DNA of 64,000 nt from Hofstenia miamia (lineage: Eukaryota; Xenacoelomorpha; Acoela; Hofsteniidae). Below the pieces are notes generated by a model. It was not told where the DNA came from. It ran no database searches and saw only the letters and a program-made list of their open reading frames with translations. A program made the translations under genes and the position numbers. The DNA lies in assembly GCA_900660155.1 (NCBI GenBank), contig CABFPE010000241.1:390915-454914 (forward strand). The letters run 5' to 3'. Below are positions 24,700 through 35,298 of the stretch, one piece after another. Position 1 is the stretch's first letter. The number at the start of each line of letters is the position of its first letter.

Positions 24700-25245
24700 A
24701 AGGAAGATCAGTTGAAAGCACTACTGCACTTTACGACCATATGGATAAAGTTATATTGATTTCATGATTATATTTTAAACAAATGGCAATGTTATATTGA
24801 CATTATCAAGTCTCTTGTCAATTGAAATTCCTGGGGAAGAGCAGAAAGCAACTATTGTTAAAGATTACAATATCAAAAATTGTGAGGAATTCTGCTACTT
24901 AGGGAAAACAAACTAATGGCATATGTTTATAGACAACTTATTGAACTTTGCCGTTAACCAAGCTTTATGGGTATGAAATATAAACCAGGTGAAATTATAC
25001 AAAAGGAATTTGTGGACAAGCGCTATAATTTCAGTTAGTAGAGTTGAAAGTACAAATCAAATTCTTAGCCTTAAAAATGGGTTTTCGTGTAACCCCAATA
25101 ATTCCACCAATGGTGAATGGAAACAAACGTGGAAGATGCCACAGCTGTGGAAAGACATCAGATTAGTTTGCAATATATGTACCCGTCATAGAGAAGCAAG
25201 AATTATGCATTTTGTACTTAAGCTGAAGAGACCCTAACTTGAATT
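24700..25245 (+). pseudogene. piggyBac-like transposase C-terminal remnant
   Basis: Scattered frames give YDHMDKVILIS (compare the Asn-x-Met-Gly-Gly-Val-Asp region), WHMFIDNLLNFAVNQALW near 24918-24972, and FVDKRYNF. A Cys-rich end follows, RGRCHSCGKTSD near 25120 and VCNICTRHRE near 25170. This order matches the third catalytic region, a helical segment and the C-terminal zinc ribbon of piggyBac-type transposases. Stops and frameshifts occur throughout. Assignment is by pattern only. Confidence 0.5.
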
Positions 25246-25528
25246 AAATGTCTGATATTAAAGTGGTTGTATTTTCCAAATAAGTATTTTTTATTAATTT
25301 GTATATGTGGTTGTTAACAAGTATCATAACACTAAGACCGCTAAAATTCAAATGCTCATAAAATGGTTTATGTTGATAAATTGTCAACATATTACCTAAA
25401 TATGCTACCTAAATCCATGTTCTGATAAGTTTCAAACTGCACAACAAATTTGATTCATATTATATGCTATATGCCAATTTTTCATAAAAGCATTTAAATA
25501 TAAATTTAAGTGTAAAAATATTTTAATA

Positions 25529-26200
25529 TTTGGAATGACAAGAAAGTAATGAGCTTTTCGTTGAAGAAGCATATGAAATACTTTCTATCATTGCAAGATA
25601 TCTTCTTTAGACTTTATTATATAAAAATAAATAAAAATCAGATTAAAAAGATATGATTTATAGTGCAGCGAAAACATAAATAAAGTTTTTTTAGTAAAGA
25701 TTAGACATACAATAGTCATAAAGCTTGTTCAGTTGGTGTTGGAAGTACTCTGCAGGAATACTCCTTAAAGTCTTTTACCCATCGCTTTACAGTGGATAAG
25801 CCTGGAACATTTTTGTCCCACAAAGTAACCAGATTCTCATGAATTGCCATCGCAGACGCGCTTAACTTCAGTTAAACAAGAAAACCGGAAGCAGCATTTA
25901 GAAGGATTCATGACATATCAACTTCAAGTTCAATAATGACAGTCAAACTGGTTTTGAGGCTTTTATAGGAACATTTGAAAAATGATTAAATTCTATTACT
26001 TTACCAAATATCGATAAAATTGCCGCACCCGTGAAAATTCGTATATCTTTCTTCGAATTGAAAGCTATTGGATTAGAGAATTGCACTGATATTTTTAAAA
26101 TTTGATTATGACATCCATTTATGGTAATATGCGTGATTTCACGCTCATATCATAAGACTAACTTATTTAGAAAAGCTCATTACTTTCTTGTCACCCCAAA
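25529..26200 (-). mobile_element. 672-bp mariner-type element with 30-bp terminal repeats
   Basis: Left end TTTGGAATGACAAGAAAGTA (25529) and the inverted right end (to 26200) match over about 30 bp with two mismatches. TA flanks both sides. On the minus strand near 25890-25745 a short frame reads MAIHENLVTLWDKNVPGLST followed by VKRWVKDFKE, like the helix-turn-helix N-terminus of a mariner-type transposase. The catalytic part is absent, so it is a deletion derivative. Confidence 0.75.
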
Positions 26201-26309
26201 TATGTAATTTTGATAACCGTAATTTGTTTTAATTTTTGATTGCATAAATTATGAAGATTAGTGGCGTAGATTACTCTATCATAAGAATGAAGTTATTTTA
26301 TTATATTTG

Positions 26310-27911
26310 TCTCCCTGTCTAGCTCCCTAAGTTCATTCTAGTTCCATCTAACTATTCTTGCCGAATATCTCAACACTGGTATCGGCCATGTATTAATTGC
26401 TTTTATACTATTCTGCTCATTCAATGCTGACTTCTGTCGTACCATCCTTACTCTCCTCTTGTATTCTTTCCTTAGCCTCATCTTCATTTCCTCGTGATCT
26501 GTTCTGTCCTTCTCTAATACTCCTAAGTACTTGTACTCTTCTTTGACTTCCTCAATCTTATCCCCACTGCGGGTCCTCAAACCATCCCCACCCACACACT
26601 TGCCTCTAGTCATTGTCTCTGCTGCACACTTTCCTAATTCAAACTCCAACCCTGAATCTCTTCTTGCCTTCTCCAATGTCTCCACTTGCTTCTGCAACAT
26701 CTTCCTTGAACTAGCATACATCTTCAGGTCATCCATGTACCATAGGTGACTTACTGCTCTACCATTCTTCTCCAGCTTACACCCTATGCCTGTCTCCTTT
26801 AACTTTTCTGTGATAGGGATTAAGCTAACTACAAACAGTAGTGGTGCTAAGCTGTCTCCCTGGAATACGCCTCGCCTAAACCTCAACCTGTGATCATCTA
26901 TCTCAGTCTGCAGCTTTCCCATCTCCCTCTTTAGAAGCTCAACCCATTTCCGTGAAACTCCATTGGCCTCTAGCGTCCTCAATACTCACCTATGTGATAT
27001 GCTGTCATTTGCCTTCCTGTAGTCTATCCATGCCATTAATAAGTTTGTCTTCCTTCTTCTACAATTCTCCACCACTGCCTGGTGTATGAACAACTGATCC
27101 TTGCATCCTCTCGTCTTTGTCCTACATCCCTTCTGCTCTTCCGGTATCAACCTGTTCTGTTCTAAGTAACATGCCAGCCTACTTGAAATCACGGAAGTTA
27201 GCAATTTCCAAGTTATTGGCAGACATGTTATTGGCCTGAAGTTGCTTGCCTCACTAAATTTTTTTGGGTCCTTCTGTATTAGAAATGTCCTTCCTACTAC
27301 CATCCACTCTGGGCACCCATTCACTACACACTCCTCCAATGCTATTGCTAGTTTCTCATGAACACTTGTGAACTTCTTCAGCTAATACCTATGTACCTCA
27401 TCTCTGCCTGGCGCCTTCCAGTTCTTCATCTTCTTTAGAGCCTCCTTCAGCCTTGCAGTTGTGATTACTTCTTCTTCTTGTCTGAACTCCTGCATTTGCT
27501 CTCTCTATCTCTGGTCCCTCACTTCCGCATATATTCTCCCAAAACCTTACTGCAGCCTCGCCTGCTCTAGCTGTAGCCTTTTCTCCTGCATCTAGTTCTT
27601 TGTAGAATCTTCCTTCTTGGGTCTCAAACTTCATATTGTCTCTTGCTTGCTTTGCCCTTGCCCTATATTTTCTCAGTTTCTCAGTTTCTGCAACAATCTC
27701 TGCTTAAGTTCTTCTCTTGCAGTTTCTACAGTCTTGCCCTTACCTACCTTGCACTTGTCCTGTACTATCTTACTTGTCCTGATCTTTCCTATTTGCTGCC
27801 TAATCCTTGCCACTTTATTCTCAATTCTTCTTTCCCATGCTGGCTTTTTGTCTCTCTTATCTTCTTGTCGTCTTTTCTTTTTCATGTCCATGCCTACATT
27901 CTTCAGCACCT
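26310..27911 (-). pseudogene. R2/R4-like LINE, N-terminal and RT region, 3'-truncated
   Basis: Minus-strand frames in order: a basic coiled region (27909-27673), a linker (27634-27398), RT fingers and palm (27339-26986) and RT thumb (26982-26338). The palm has NFRPITCLPITWKLL, PEEQKG and AWIDYRKAND. The thumb has GVFQGDSLAPLLF and the YMDD active site. The catalytic Asp in AWIDYRKA and the YMDD are kept, but several stops and frameshifts separate the pieces. Similarity ends near 26310, just after the point where the copy at the left edge of the window continues into its endonuclease. Loss of the 3' end is unusual for LINEs and implies a later deletion. An ATT repeat at 27912-27926 separates it from the next LINE. 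Confidence 0.85.
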
Positions 27912-27926
27912 CACATTATTATTATT

Positions 27927-28906
27927 ATGTCAGCTTGCACCGAGAACTGTCGGGTTTCTCCCGCTCTCGCAGATGCTATTGGCAGCTCGCTGTTTAGTGG
28001 CGCTGCGACCCTAGATGCGTCAAGCGCTTTAATAACACATAAAAAGAGAACACTGCTACATCAAATGTTCGCCCACCTAAACCAAGAAAACGCCGCCAAA
28101 GCTCTCCTACATCTTTTTAAATCAACACTATCTTCACCAGCAAACGCCGATAAAACACCGGAAAAGTCGCCCTCTGCACTAACATCTCAAAAAGAAATCG
28201 CCATTGCATCACCAAATGTTCCTTCTCCGCTTAAACTCATTTCATTTCCAAAGATATAGCCCACACCGCAAAAACAAGCTAAATAAAATGTACAACCACG
28301 AATAAAGAAGATTAAGAATGGAACAACTACACTTATCATAGGAAGCAGCATTCTCAAATACGCTCGTACCCAGAAAGTAGCACCGCAGTTCTAACGCAAA
28401 AAATCACGCAATACGAAAGTAGTCACGTCGACACTGTGATGCTCAACACCGGTCTAATCGTTGCACTCAAGTTCAATCTTAACACGTTCCACCAAAAGCT
28501 ACAAAACATCATCACAGAAGTCAAGAAGCAATTTACACCTCATCACATCTACCTTTTCGAAATCACCCCTGTCTGTGCTGATCATAATCTCTCAAAGAAC
28601 TTTGCAATCCAACAATGTAATCAAATCATAAGAAGTTTCTCTCAACGCCGTCTTAGTGTCATTTCAGTCTTTGATCATTTCCTTCTTTCGCCTCGCTCAA
28701 TCAATTCCACTTTTCTTGCTCACGATGGTATTCACCTGTTTCGCAAAGGTCTCTCAGTCTTCATCCGCAATCTAAGACACTACTTTCACTTTCCGACAAC
28801 TCATCCGAATCACTACGGTTCATTGCGTCAGCCCTACACCGTCAGCTATTCCAATGAACAAGGTAAACTTTTGGAAAACACTATTTTTATTTGTATTACT
28901 TCTTGA
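27927..28906 (+). pseudogene. CR1-like ORF1 with SGNH esterase-like domain
   Basis: An ATG at 27927 opens 110 codons (MSACTENCRVSPALADAIGS), followed by a frame break. At 28325-28385 the frame reads TTLIIGSSILKYARTQK, with the Gly-Ser-Ser block of SGNH hydrolases. One shift later a frame runs to 28906 with FEITPVCADHN and AHDGIHLF, the Asp-x-x-His block of the same family. Esterase domains of this kind are known in ORF1 of CR1-clade retrotransposons. The Ser, Asp and His positions appear preserved, but the frame is broken at about 28259 and 28382. Confidence 0.75.
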
Positions 28907-29058
28907 AAATGTAAAATTATATTATATACACGTGAGACAACCACGCCTACACACACAAATTTCATTATCAACACTAATATGAATTACCACTATAATTTAG
29001 CAAAAATTTTCTTACTTTCATCCATAATTACTTTTATAATAATTTGATTATTCTAGCA

Positions 29059-29085
29059 GGAGATTTAGAATTAAATCCTGGCCCA
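29059..29085 (+). other. 2A-like ribosome-skipping motif GDLELNPGP
   Basis: The nine codons read GDLELNPGP and match the D-x-E-x-N-P-G-P consensus of 2A peptides, at which the ribosome skips a peptide bond. They are preceded by a hydrophobic stretch (NNLIILA) and followed by ILVECNLENL, the start of the endonuclease ORF. 2A-like sequences are established in some non-LTR retrotransposons. Here an in-frame stop lies upstream at 28993-28995 and ORF1 ends at 28906 in another frame, so the motif now stands at the very start of ORF2. Confidence 0.85.
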
Positions 29086-29148
29086 ATCTTAGTTGAATGT
29101 AATCTTGAAAATTTAACGAATCATTATAAAGACAATTTTAAGTATATN

Positions 29149-29689
29149 TAAACCAAGAAAACGCCGCCAAAGCTCTCCTACATCTTTTTAAATCAACACT
29201 ATCTTCACCAGCAAACGCCGATAAAACACCGGAAAAGTCGCCCTCTGCACTAACATCTCAAAAAGAAATCGCCATTGCATCACCAAATGTTCCTTCTCCG
29301 CTTAAACTCATTTCATTTCCAAAGATATAGCCCACACCGCAAAAACAAGCTAAATAAAATGTACAACCACGAATAAAGAAGATTAAGAATGGAACAACTA
29401 CACTTATCATAGGAAGCAGCATTCTCAAATACGCTCGTACCCAGAAAGTAGCACCGCAGTTCTAACGCAAAAAATCACGCAATACGAAAGTAGTCACGTC
29501 GACACTGTGATGCTCAACACCGGTCTAATCGTTGCACTCAAGTTCAATCTTAACACGTTCCACCAAAAGCTACAAAACATCATCACAGAAGTCAAGAAGC
29601 AATTTACACCTCATCACATCTACCTTTTCGAAATCACCCCTGTCTGTGCTGATCATAATCTCTCAAAGAACTTTGCAATCCAACAATGT
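29149..29689 (+). repeat. Exact second copy of 28078-28618, flanked by single Ns (assembly artefact)
   Basis: The segment repeats 28078-28618 at a constant offset of 1071 bases, apparently without mismatches. After the second N, the 61 bases before the first N (about 29087-29147) are also repeated at 29691-29751 with two or three differences. A real duplication would not need an N at each junction; this looks like overlapping contigs joined wrongly. Confidence 0.9.
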
Positions 29690-29690
29690 N

Positions 29691-32470
29691 TCTTAGATGA
29701 ATGTAATCTTGAAAATTTAGCGAATCATTATAAAGACAATTTTAAGTATATTTATTTAAACGCCAGAAGTCTGAATTCAAATAGAAATCACTTTCTTAAA
29801 ATTGCAACTCAATTTGGTTCAAATTCAATTATCACTATTACAGAAACTTGGTTAAACATCGAAATTAATCCAAATTTGTTCAATCCAGACACCGCAATCT
29901 TTGATGTTTTTGTTAAAAATAGGGATAGTAGAGGTGGTGGTTTTATGATTATTGTACCAAAAGAATTAAATCCAATATAAAAAAAAAATCTTGAATCCGA
30001 TCAGTCTGTTCTTGAATCTTTATGGATTGAAATTAAATCACCAACAAATTCCTCCGAACATGAATTATTTAATGTAACTTGTAATCCAAATAAGAATTTT
30101 CTTGTAGAATATATAAATTTTAAATGCATAGAAATTTCAAATATTCCTAATACTAACTATTCTCTAAACATATTAGGTGACTTTAATATAAATTATTTCA
30201 GTTTTTATGAAAAAATGCATTGAATGAACTATGCGCTATTTATAACTTAAAAATAATCAACACTCAGACTCCCGCTAGAAGAACGACATTAATTGATTAT
30301 TTTTTATGTAATTCAGAAACTATATATAAACCTTTAATCCTCGAATTTTTTAGCGATCATGCAATCTGCATTTATATTAGTACACATCATGCTAAGTTAT
30401 CTAAATTTAAAACGATTTATGCTAGGTATTTCAAAAACTATTCAGATGAAATCATAGAAAATTTACTTAAAAATATTCCATTCGACTATATTTTTACTCT
30501 AAATTCTGGTTCTCACATCTTAAATTACATTGCCGCACAGATCAATCTAAACACAGTAGCACCGCTGAAATCCCGCCTAGTAATTAACAAATCACGACGA
30601 TTTAACTTAACCGCAACTGACAATCAACTAATGAAGAAAACGATAAACATAAAGCAGAAACTCTTTGAACTAGCTAAGTCCGACCCGACCGAGCTAAATT
30701 GGAGTAATTACGAAAGATCAAAGAAATGAATTTAAGACATACGCACAAAAAATACATCATTAAAACAACGTCGATTTTTTGTAAACTTAAACTCTTCTAA
30801 GGAAAAGTGGAAATTTTTAGACCGTTTTTTATTGGAAAATCGAATGGGCTAAATAGTGGCATTTCAGAAATTTATATTGATAATAAAAAATTTAGCGATA
30901 AAAAAATATTTTAAATCATCTAAATCACACATTTAAAGAATTACGTAACTTCAATTTTCTTAAAATTCCTCTTTTATAAATTAAGCAATCAAATTGTAAA
31001 CCTACGTTTCAATTTAGGTTATCTAGCTTAAAAAAATTACAAACTATTGTACGAAACTTAGACGTTAATAAATCTTCAGGTTCGACTCATTTACCTTTCT
31101 TTAAAATTTAAACATTTTTTCATGTATTTTGGTGACCACTTATCATTTGCATTAAAATCAATGAATTTCCGGGGATAATGAAAAAGTCAGATATAACACC
31201 TTTGTATAAAAATGGAGATCTCCTTATTGCTAAAAATTATAGGCCAATTTCAATAACGCATCCTTTTAGTAAGCTATTTGAAAGGTTACTGCACATTCAA
31301 ATCAATCAATATCTTGCATCTGAGAATATTTCATCATCCAAACAATATGGTTTTCGCGCTTAACATAGTACAAGTGATGCAATTATTTCAATTACTGAAA
31401 AAATATCCGCTAATAAATCTCAAAATAAATCCAGTTGCATAGCCCTTCTAGACTTAACCAAAGCTTTTAATTCAATGAATTTTGAAATTTTATCTATTAA
31501 ACTTAAAAATTATGGATTTCAACAAAATTCAATTAAGTTAATTATGAGTTTCTTAAAAAATAGAAAACAGCGTGTAATAATGATTACCTCTAGGCACAGT
31601 ACTAGAGCCCGTTGTATTTGCAATATATATAAATGACATCATTAAACCCGTAAACCATTGTGAAATTTATCAATTTGCTGATGACACGTGTCTCATAAAT
31701 ACAGATAATGATGTATTTAGGGCCACAAAAAATTTGCAAAGTGATATTGATAATCTTTCTAGGTATTTCACATCCAATCAATTAAAAATTACTATTGAAA
31801 AAACTCAATTCATAATATTTTCCCCCAATGCTGTAAAAGAAATAACAAACAAAATTGAATTAATTGTAAACAGTGTTCCGATAAAACAAACTGATCATGT
31901 TACATTTTTAGGTGTTGATATTGACAAATATTTAAAATTCGATAAATTTCTCTTTAAAAAGATACATAAAATGACTTCTGGCGTTAGATACTTGTACCAC
32001 CTCGGAAATTAAGGGCCAGATTATCAAATTCAGCTATTGTATGCATTTTGCTTATCGCAACTACATTATTGTTCATTTTTATTTATTCATTTTAATACAA
32101 AAAGGCGCTATTTATAATCAAAAACTTTTAATTGCTCATTAAAAACATTAAATTTTGCACGTAAGCATGATCATGTTAGTGAATACAGGCGAAAGTATAA
32201 TATATTATCCCCGCTATATCAAGTACAATTCCATGCAGCTTTAATTTTATTTAAGTATAAATATAGCCGACAATCAATTTCTTTTCTTGATAATTTCTTA
32301 AAATTTAATCCTCGATCACATAAGTTTATTTGTAGCAGTATTTCATATCCTAGTTTTCATCGAGCAGCCTCTAATATTTGGAATGATTTAGATAATGAGA
32401 CTAGAATAGAAAAAAATTACAAAAAATTTAGAAAAAAATTAAAATGTGCACTTTTACATCGACAAAATAC
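29691..32470 (+). pseudogene. CR1-like ORF2: APE endonuclease and reverse transcriptase
   Basis: Endonuclease: YLNARSL, TITETWL and RDSRGGG (29745-29945), ILGDFNI near 30170, TTLIDYF near 30285 and the SDH block near 30352. RT: SDITPLYKNGD and NYRPIS (31185-31250), QYGFRA then a stop where the frame continues HSTSDAII, and LLDLTKAF near 31445. Then come the FADD active site near 31674, VTFLGVDID near 31905, and a C-terminal KYNIL to FHRAASNIWNDL region to 32470. Between 30729 and 31178 and at 31361 the frame is broken by stops and deletions. Active-site residues remain but the product cannot be made. Confidence 0.85.
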
Positions 32471-32706
32471 AATCGGAGACATAACCATGCTAAACACATT
32501 TACTGATTTTTTACACCGATCTCACCACATACATAGACTGGCGCTTAATATTATTACTATTATTAAGCAAACAATTTTTGAAAACGACTGATTTTTTTTG
32601 GGTAATTATGAAGCAGATTAAGCAGTAAATTGCATCCATGGTAAATTTTCTGAAAAGACTAATATCTTGAGTATTTTTTAATAAAAAAATTTTTAGGGGG
32701 CACTCC

Positions 32707-33175
32707 CTTGCGAAAACTTAAATTGCTTAGCGAATAATGTTCAGATGAGTTTTAAATTAGATTTATTCGCTTCTACATTAAATTTTACATTTAGAAAATG
32801 GTTTCCATTGTTGTTTAGAAAAGATCTAGTCCGATATTTTTTAGGAAATTCTAATTTGAACCATTGTAGGGGCAGGATAATGTAGGACGTTACCTGAATC
32901 AAACAATTTTGAACTAGCCAAGGCTTTAAAGAAGTTTAAAGGTTTGTTCTAGATGTAAAATGTAATTTAGAAGAGAATAGAAGTGGTCCGAAGTCGATCC
33001 GAGCATTATTAACTTCACAATCAAAGTTTTATTAAGACTCTTTGCTTTACAAAAATTTATTAGAGCTATGACATTGCGAAAATGCTGCTGTGCTGCGAAT
33101 TATGCTCAGATCGACTTTAAACTACTTTTATTCTCCTCTAAACTTTATTTTACATCTAGAAAGTTCTTTTCAAGG
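32707..33175. repeat. Diverged tandem repeat, period about 363 bp
   Basis: Sequence from 32707 (TTGCGAAAA, ATGTTCAGAT, TTTTACATTTAGAAA) recurs from 33072 (TTGCGAAAA, ATGCTCAGAT, TTTTACATCTAGAAA). Identity is moderate by eye. No coding function seen. Confidence 0.45.
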
Positions 33176-33332
33176 TACATTGGGCGAACCCAACAGCTGA
33201 TTTTGCTAAGACCGGCTGGGGAATATTATACTTCAATAACCAAACTAACTGTGGGTAAAATTGTTTAAATGCGTAGATTGTTGTATGTAATCACCTACTT
33301 TATCATTAAACAGTTAGAAATTACAATAAAAT

Positions 33333-33623
33333 ATTAAGCGCCCTTATAATACACTCTTAGTAATATTTCGCGCCATTATAATTGTTCAATTTAACTTGTA
33401 TTCAGCGCCCTTGTAATAGTTCATTTTGGTATAATTTGGAAGCCCTTATTTTGCTCAAATTTACTTCACAATTGAAGCATTGCATAACGAAGCTACACAC
33501 CAAGTTTCATTGAAATCAAATAAAAACTGAAGCCAAATAATGCAAAGGGCGCAGGATACTATGGAAAGGGCGCTGAATACATCAAAATCCCCGAAAATCA
33601 GATATTCAGCGCCATTATAATAG
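33333..33623. repeat. Cluster of six TATTCAGCGCCCTTATAAT-like motifs in both orientations
   Basis: Copies start near 33333, 33363 and 33398 (forward), 33544 and 33565 (reverse complement) and 33602 (forward). The core is CAGCGCC(A/C)TTATAATAG. Such clusters occur in subterminal regions of DNA transposons, but no element boundary is obvious. An ATA microsatellite follows (33622-33650). Confidence 0.6.
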
Positions 33624-33845
33624 TAATAATAATAATAATAATAATAAGAGTATTAATAACATTAAGAATAATTTAATAATAAATAGTAGTTTTTGAATGA
33701 AAAAGTTTTTCATTGCTGTGTCAATGGAAAACACATATTTTCAGTTAAAATTCAAGATTCGCAGATTTTCTTCACTAATTTCTTTTTAACATAATTTAAA
33801 TAAGATGTGCTTTGTGAAGATTTAAGTTTATTACATTGTCTTTAG

Positions 33846-34037
33846 ATTGTGGTTTGATGTTCACTGAACGACCGTACGATATTTTTTCACAACTTGTTAA
33901 ATTCCTCAAACCAAAGGACGTTTGCAATCTAGCATCCACATGCAGATCACTTTATTTTGAATTTCCGTGGTCATATGTTTACATACTATTTCGCTGTAAA
34001 TCTGTTGAGGAGCGTTTCTTTTTATATTATATATAAT
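33846..34037 (+). pseudogene. F-box exon, truncated copy
   Basis: The acceptor TCTTTAG precedes a phase-1 start: AT, then TGT GGT TTG ATG, giving CGLMFTERPYDIFSQLVKFL. The F-box core KPKDVCNLASTCRSLYFEFP is complete. After KSVEE the frame diverges and stops at 34035, because an internal segment present at 39916-40020 is missing. The 3' flank aligns with the unit at 39744-40797. Confidence 0.75.
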
Positions 34038-34805
34038 CCCATACCTCTTTGTGGCAGTCAATCTCCTTTCTTCTACAATAAATTTTAATTGTCTGTGCAT
34101 TTAGATGCTACATTATTATATAATTTGTTACGTAAGTTTTAGAAGCTTACAATAAGCATTCTCGTCTGCGAATTAATTCTTGTTCATCATTTTCAGTTAT
34201 AGTTATGCCATTGTATATAAAGCTACAAAAAATTCGAAAATATTGCAAGATATTTTTTCAAAATGCGTTTAAAAACTTTGGCCACTTTGTATGCATTTTA
34301 TGTAACGAGATTCTCTACAGATAACTCAGTTTATGGTAATAGAGAATATGTAACTAGGATCATATCAATACTTATCCATACAACACTGAAAATTCATTTT
34401 GCAAATCTACAGCATGGTTAGTTTAAACTTATATGTGCATATTACAAACAATGTTTTCTAGTCTGTAGAAGTCGTAAATCCGGAGTTCTCTGTTTGATCA
34501 AGACAACGACAGAAATATCACTACATTCAGTTTTATTCGCTTAGTAATTTCAAATTCCTACTGGTGCTAGTGAATCATATTGCACATCATTAACTTTAGG
34601 TACAACTATTTTTAATTGATTTGGTAAACTTCCTTTAAAATCCGTACCAGATTAGCATGAAAATTGAGATCATAAGGCATGACCATTGCTAGCAATATGC
34701 GAAAAATCTGAAAGACACTTCAAAGATTATTGTGAAGTAATTTTTTTTGTTAATATCAGCCTCATTAGTAGGATGTGCTAATCTATTTTTGTTGAAAAAG
34801 GACAT
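33846..34805 (+). repeat. Segmental duplication, unit 1 (pairs with 39744-40797)
   Basis: Starting at the F-box exon, the two units share long near-identical stretches; for example 34197-34440 and 40173-40400 differ at only a few bases. The similarity ends near 34805 and 40797. A 65-bp segment with GTAAGT and TTTTCAG borders (34132-34196) could be a small intron; the frame across it reads DATLLYNLL, then IKLQKIRKYCKIFFQNAFKN. Whether that is a real last exon is not certain. Confidence 0.8.
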
Positions 34806-35154
34806 GGTTTATCTGTAATTTTTTATCGTAGCACAGTTGAACTCTAGTACTCGCATAAACCCTTTTACCTTCACAGTACTGGATTTGGACTATTGTCTCT
34901 TATCTCAGATTACTCTTTAAACTTTCATAATGGCGTCGTAATCATAATAGTGTTTTGCGGCAGAGCTTTTTGGCTGGCCGCAGCTGATCACTAATTTTTG
35001 TGCCGTGACTGGCAATGAGTCTAATAGCCGCAGCCGTGCATTCAGCTGTAAATATTGAGTCCGTTTCTGGCTGTAAATTATTTATTGTGCATAAATATAA
35101 TATTCACCATATTACACATAATTTCCCTGGACTTACACTCGCCTTGAATAAAAC

Positions 35155-35193
35155 CATGACCTACTATAAAGACGGCCTGACGATTTGCAGCAA
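35155..35193. repeat. P-like element terminal inverted repeat (transposase 3' side)
   Basis: Inverted copy of 38682-38720 with one difference (A against G after CGGCCTG). Confidence 0.9.
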
Positions 35194-35298
35194 CCTACTA
35201 AAAAGAGGGGAGGGGGCGACTATTATTAACATAAATTAATTTATTAAACAAGAAAAAACCCTTTAATTCACAATTTTATACAGAAATACAAAATAAAT

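Larger units (their letters stand above)
27927..32575 (+). mobile_element. CR1-like LINE with esterase ORF1, 2A-like peptide and EN/RT ORF2 (misassembled)
   Basis: The element starts right after an ATT repeat (27912-27926) and ends in an ATT-rich tail near 32550-32575. The order is: ORF1 with SGNH-type esterase, 2A-like motif, APE-type endonuclease, reverse transcriptase, C-terminal tail. A 541-bp ORF1 segment is present twice, bounded by single Ns (29148, 29690), almost certainly an assembly error, so the real element is about 0.6 kb shorter. All frames are broken; the copy is inactive. Confidence 0.85.

Noticed and set aside
24989-25237. 82-codon frame as an independent gene
   Set aside because: Its Cys-rich end and neighbours fit a decayed piggyBac C-terminus read partly in other frames.
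27617-27926. Plus-strand Leu/Ser-rich frames resembling membrane proteins
   Set aside because: Antisense of the R2/R4-like LINE N-terminal region; the hydrophobicity comes from reading a Lys/Glu-rich gene backwards.
29507-29980. Continuous frame joining esterase and endonuclease segments through an N at 29690
   Set aside because: The join is an assembly artefact from the duplicated segment; in the first copy the esterase continues differently.
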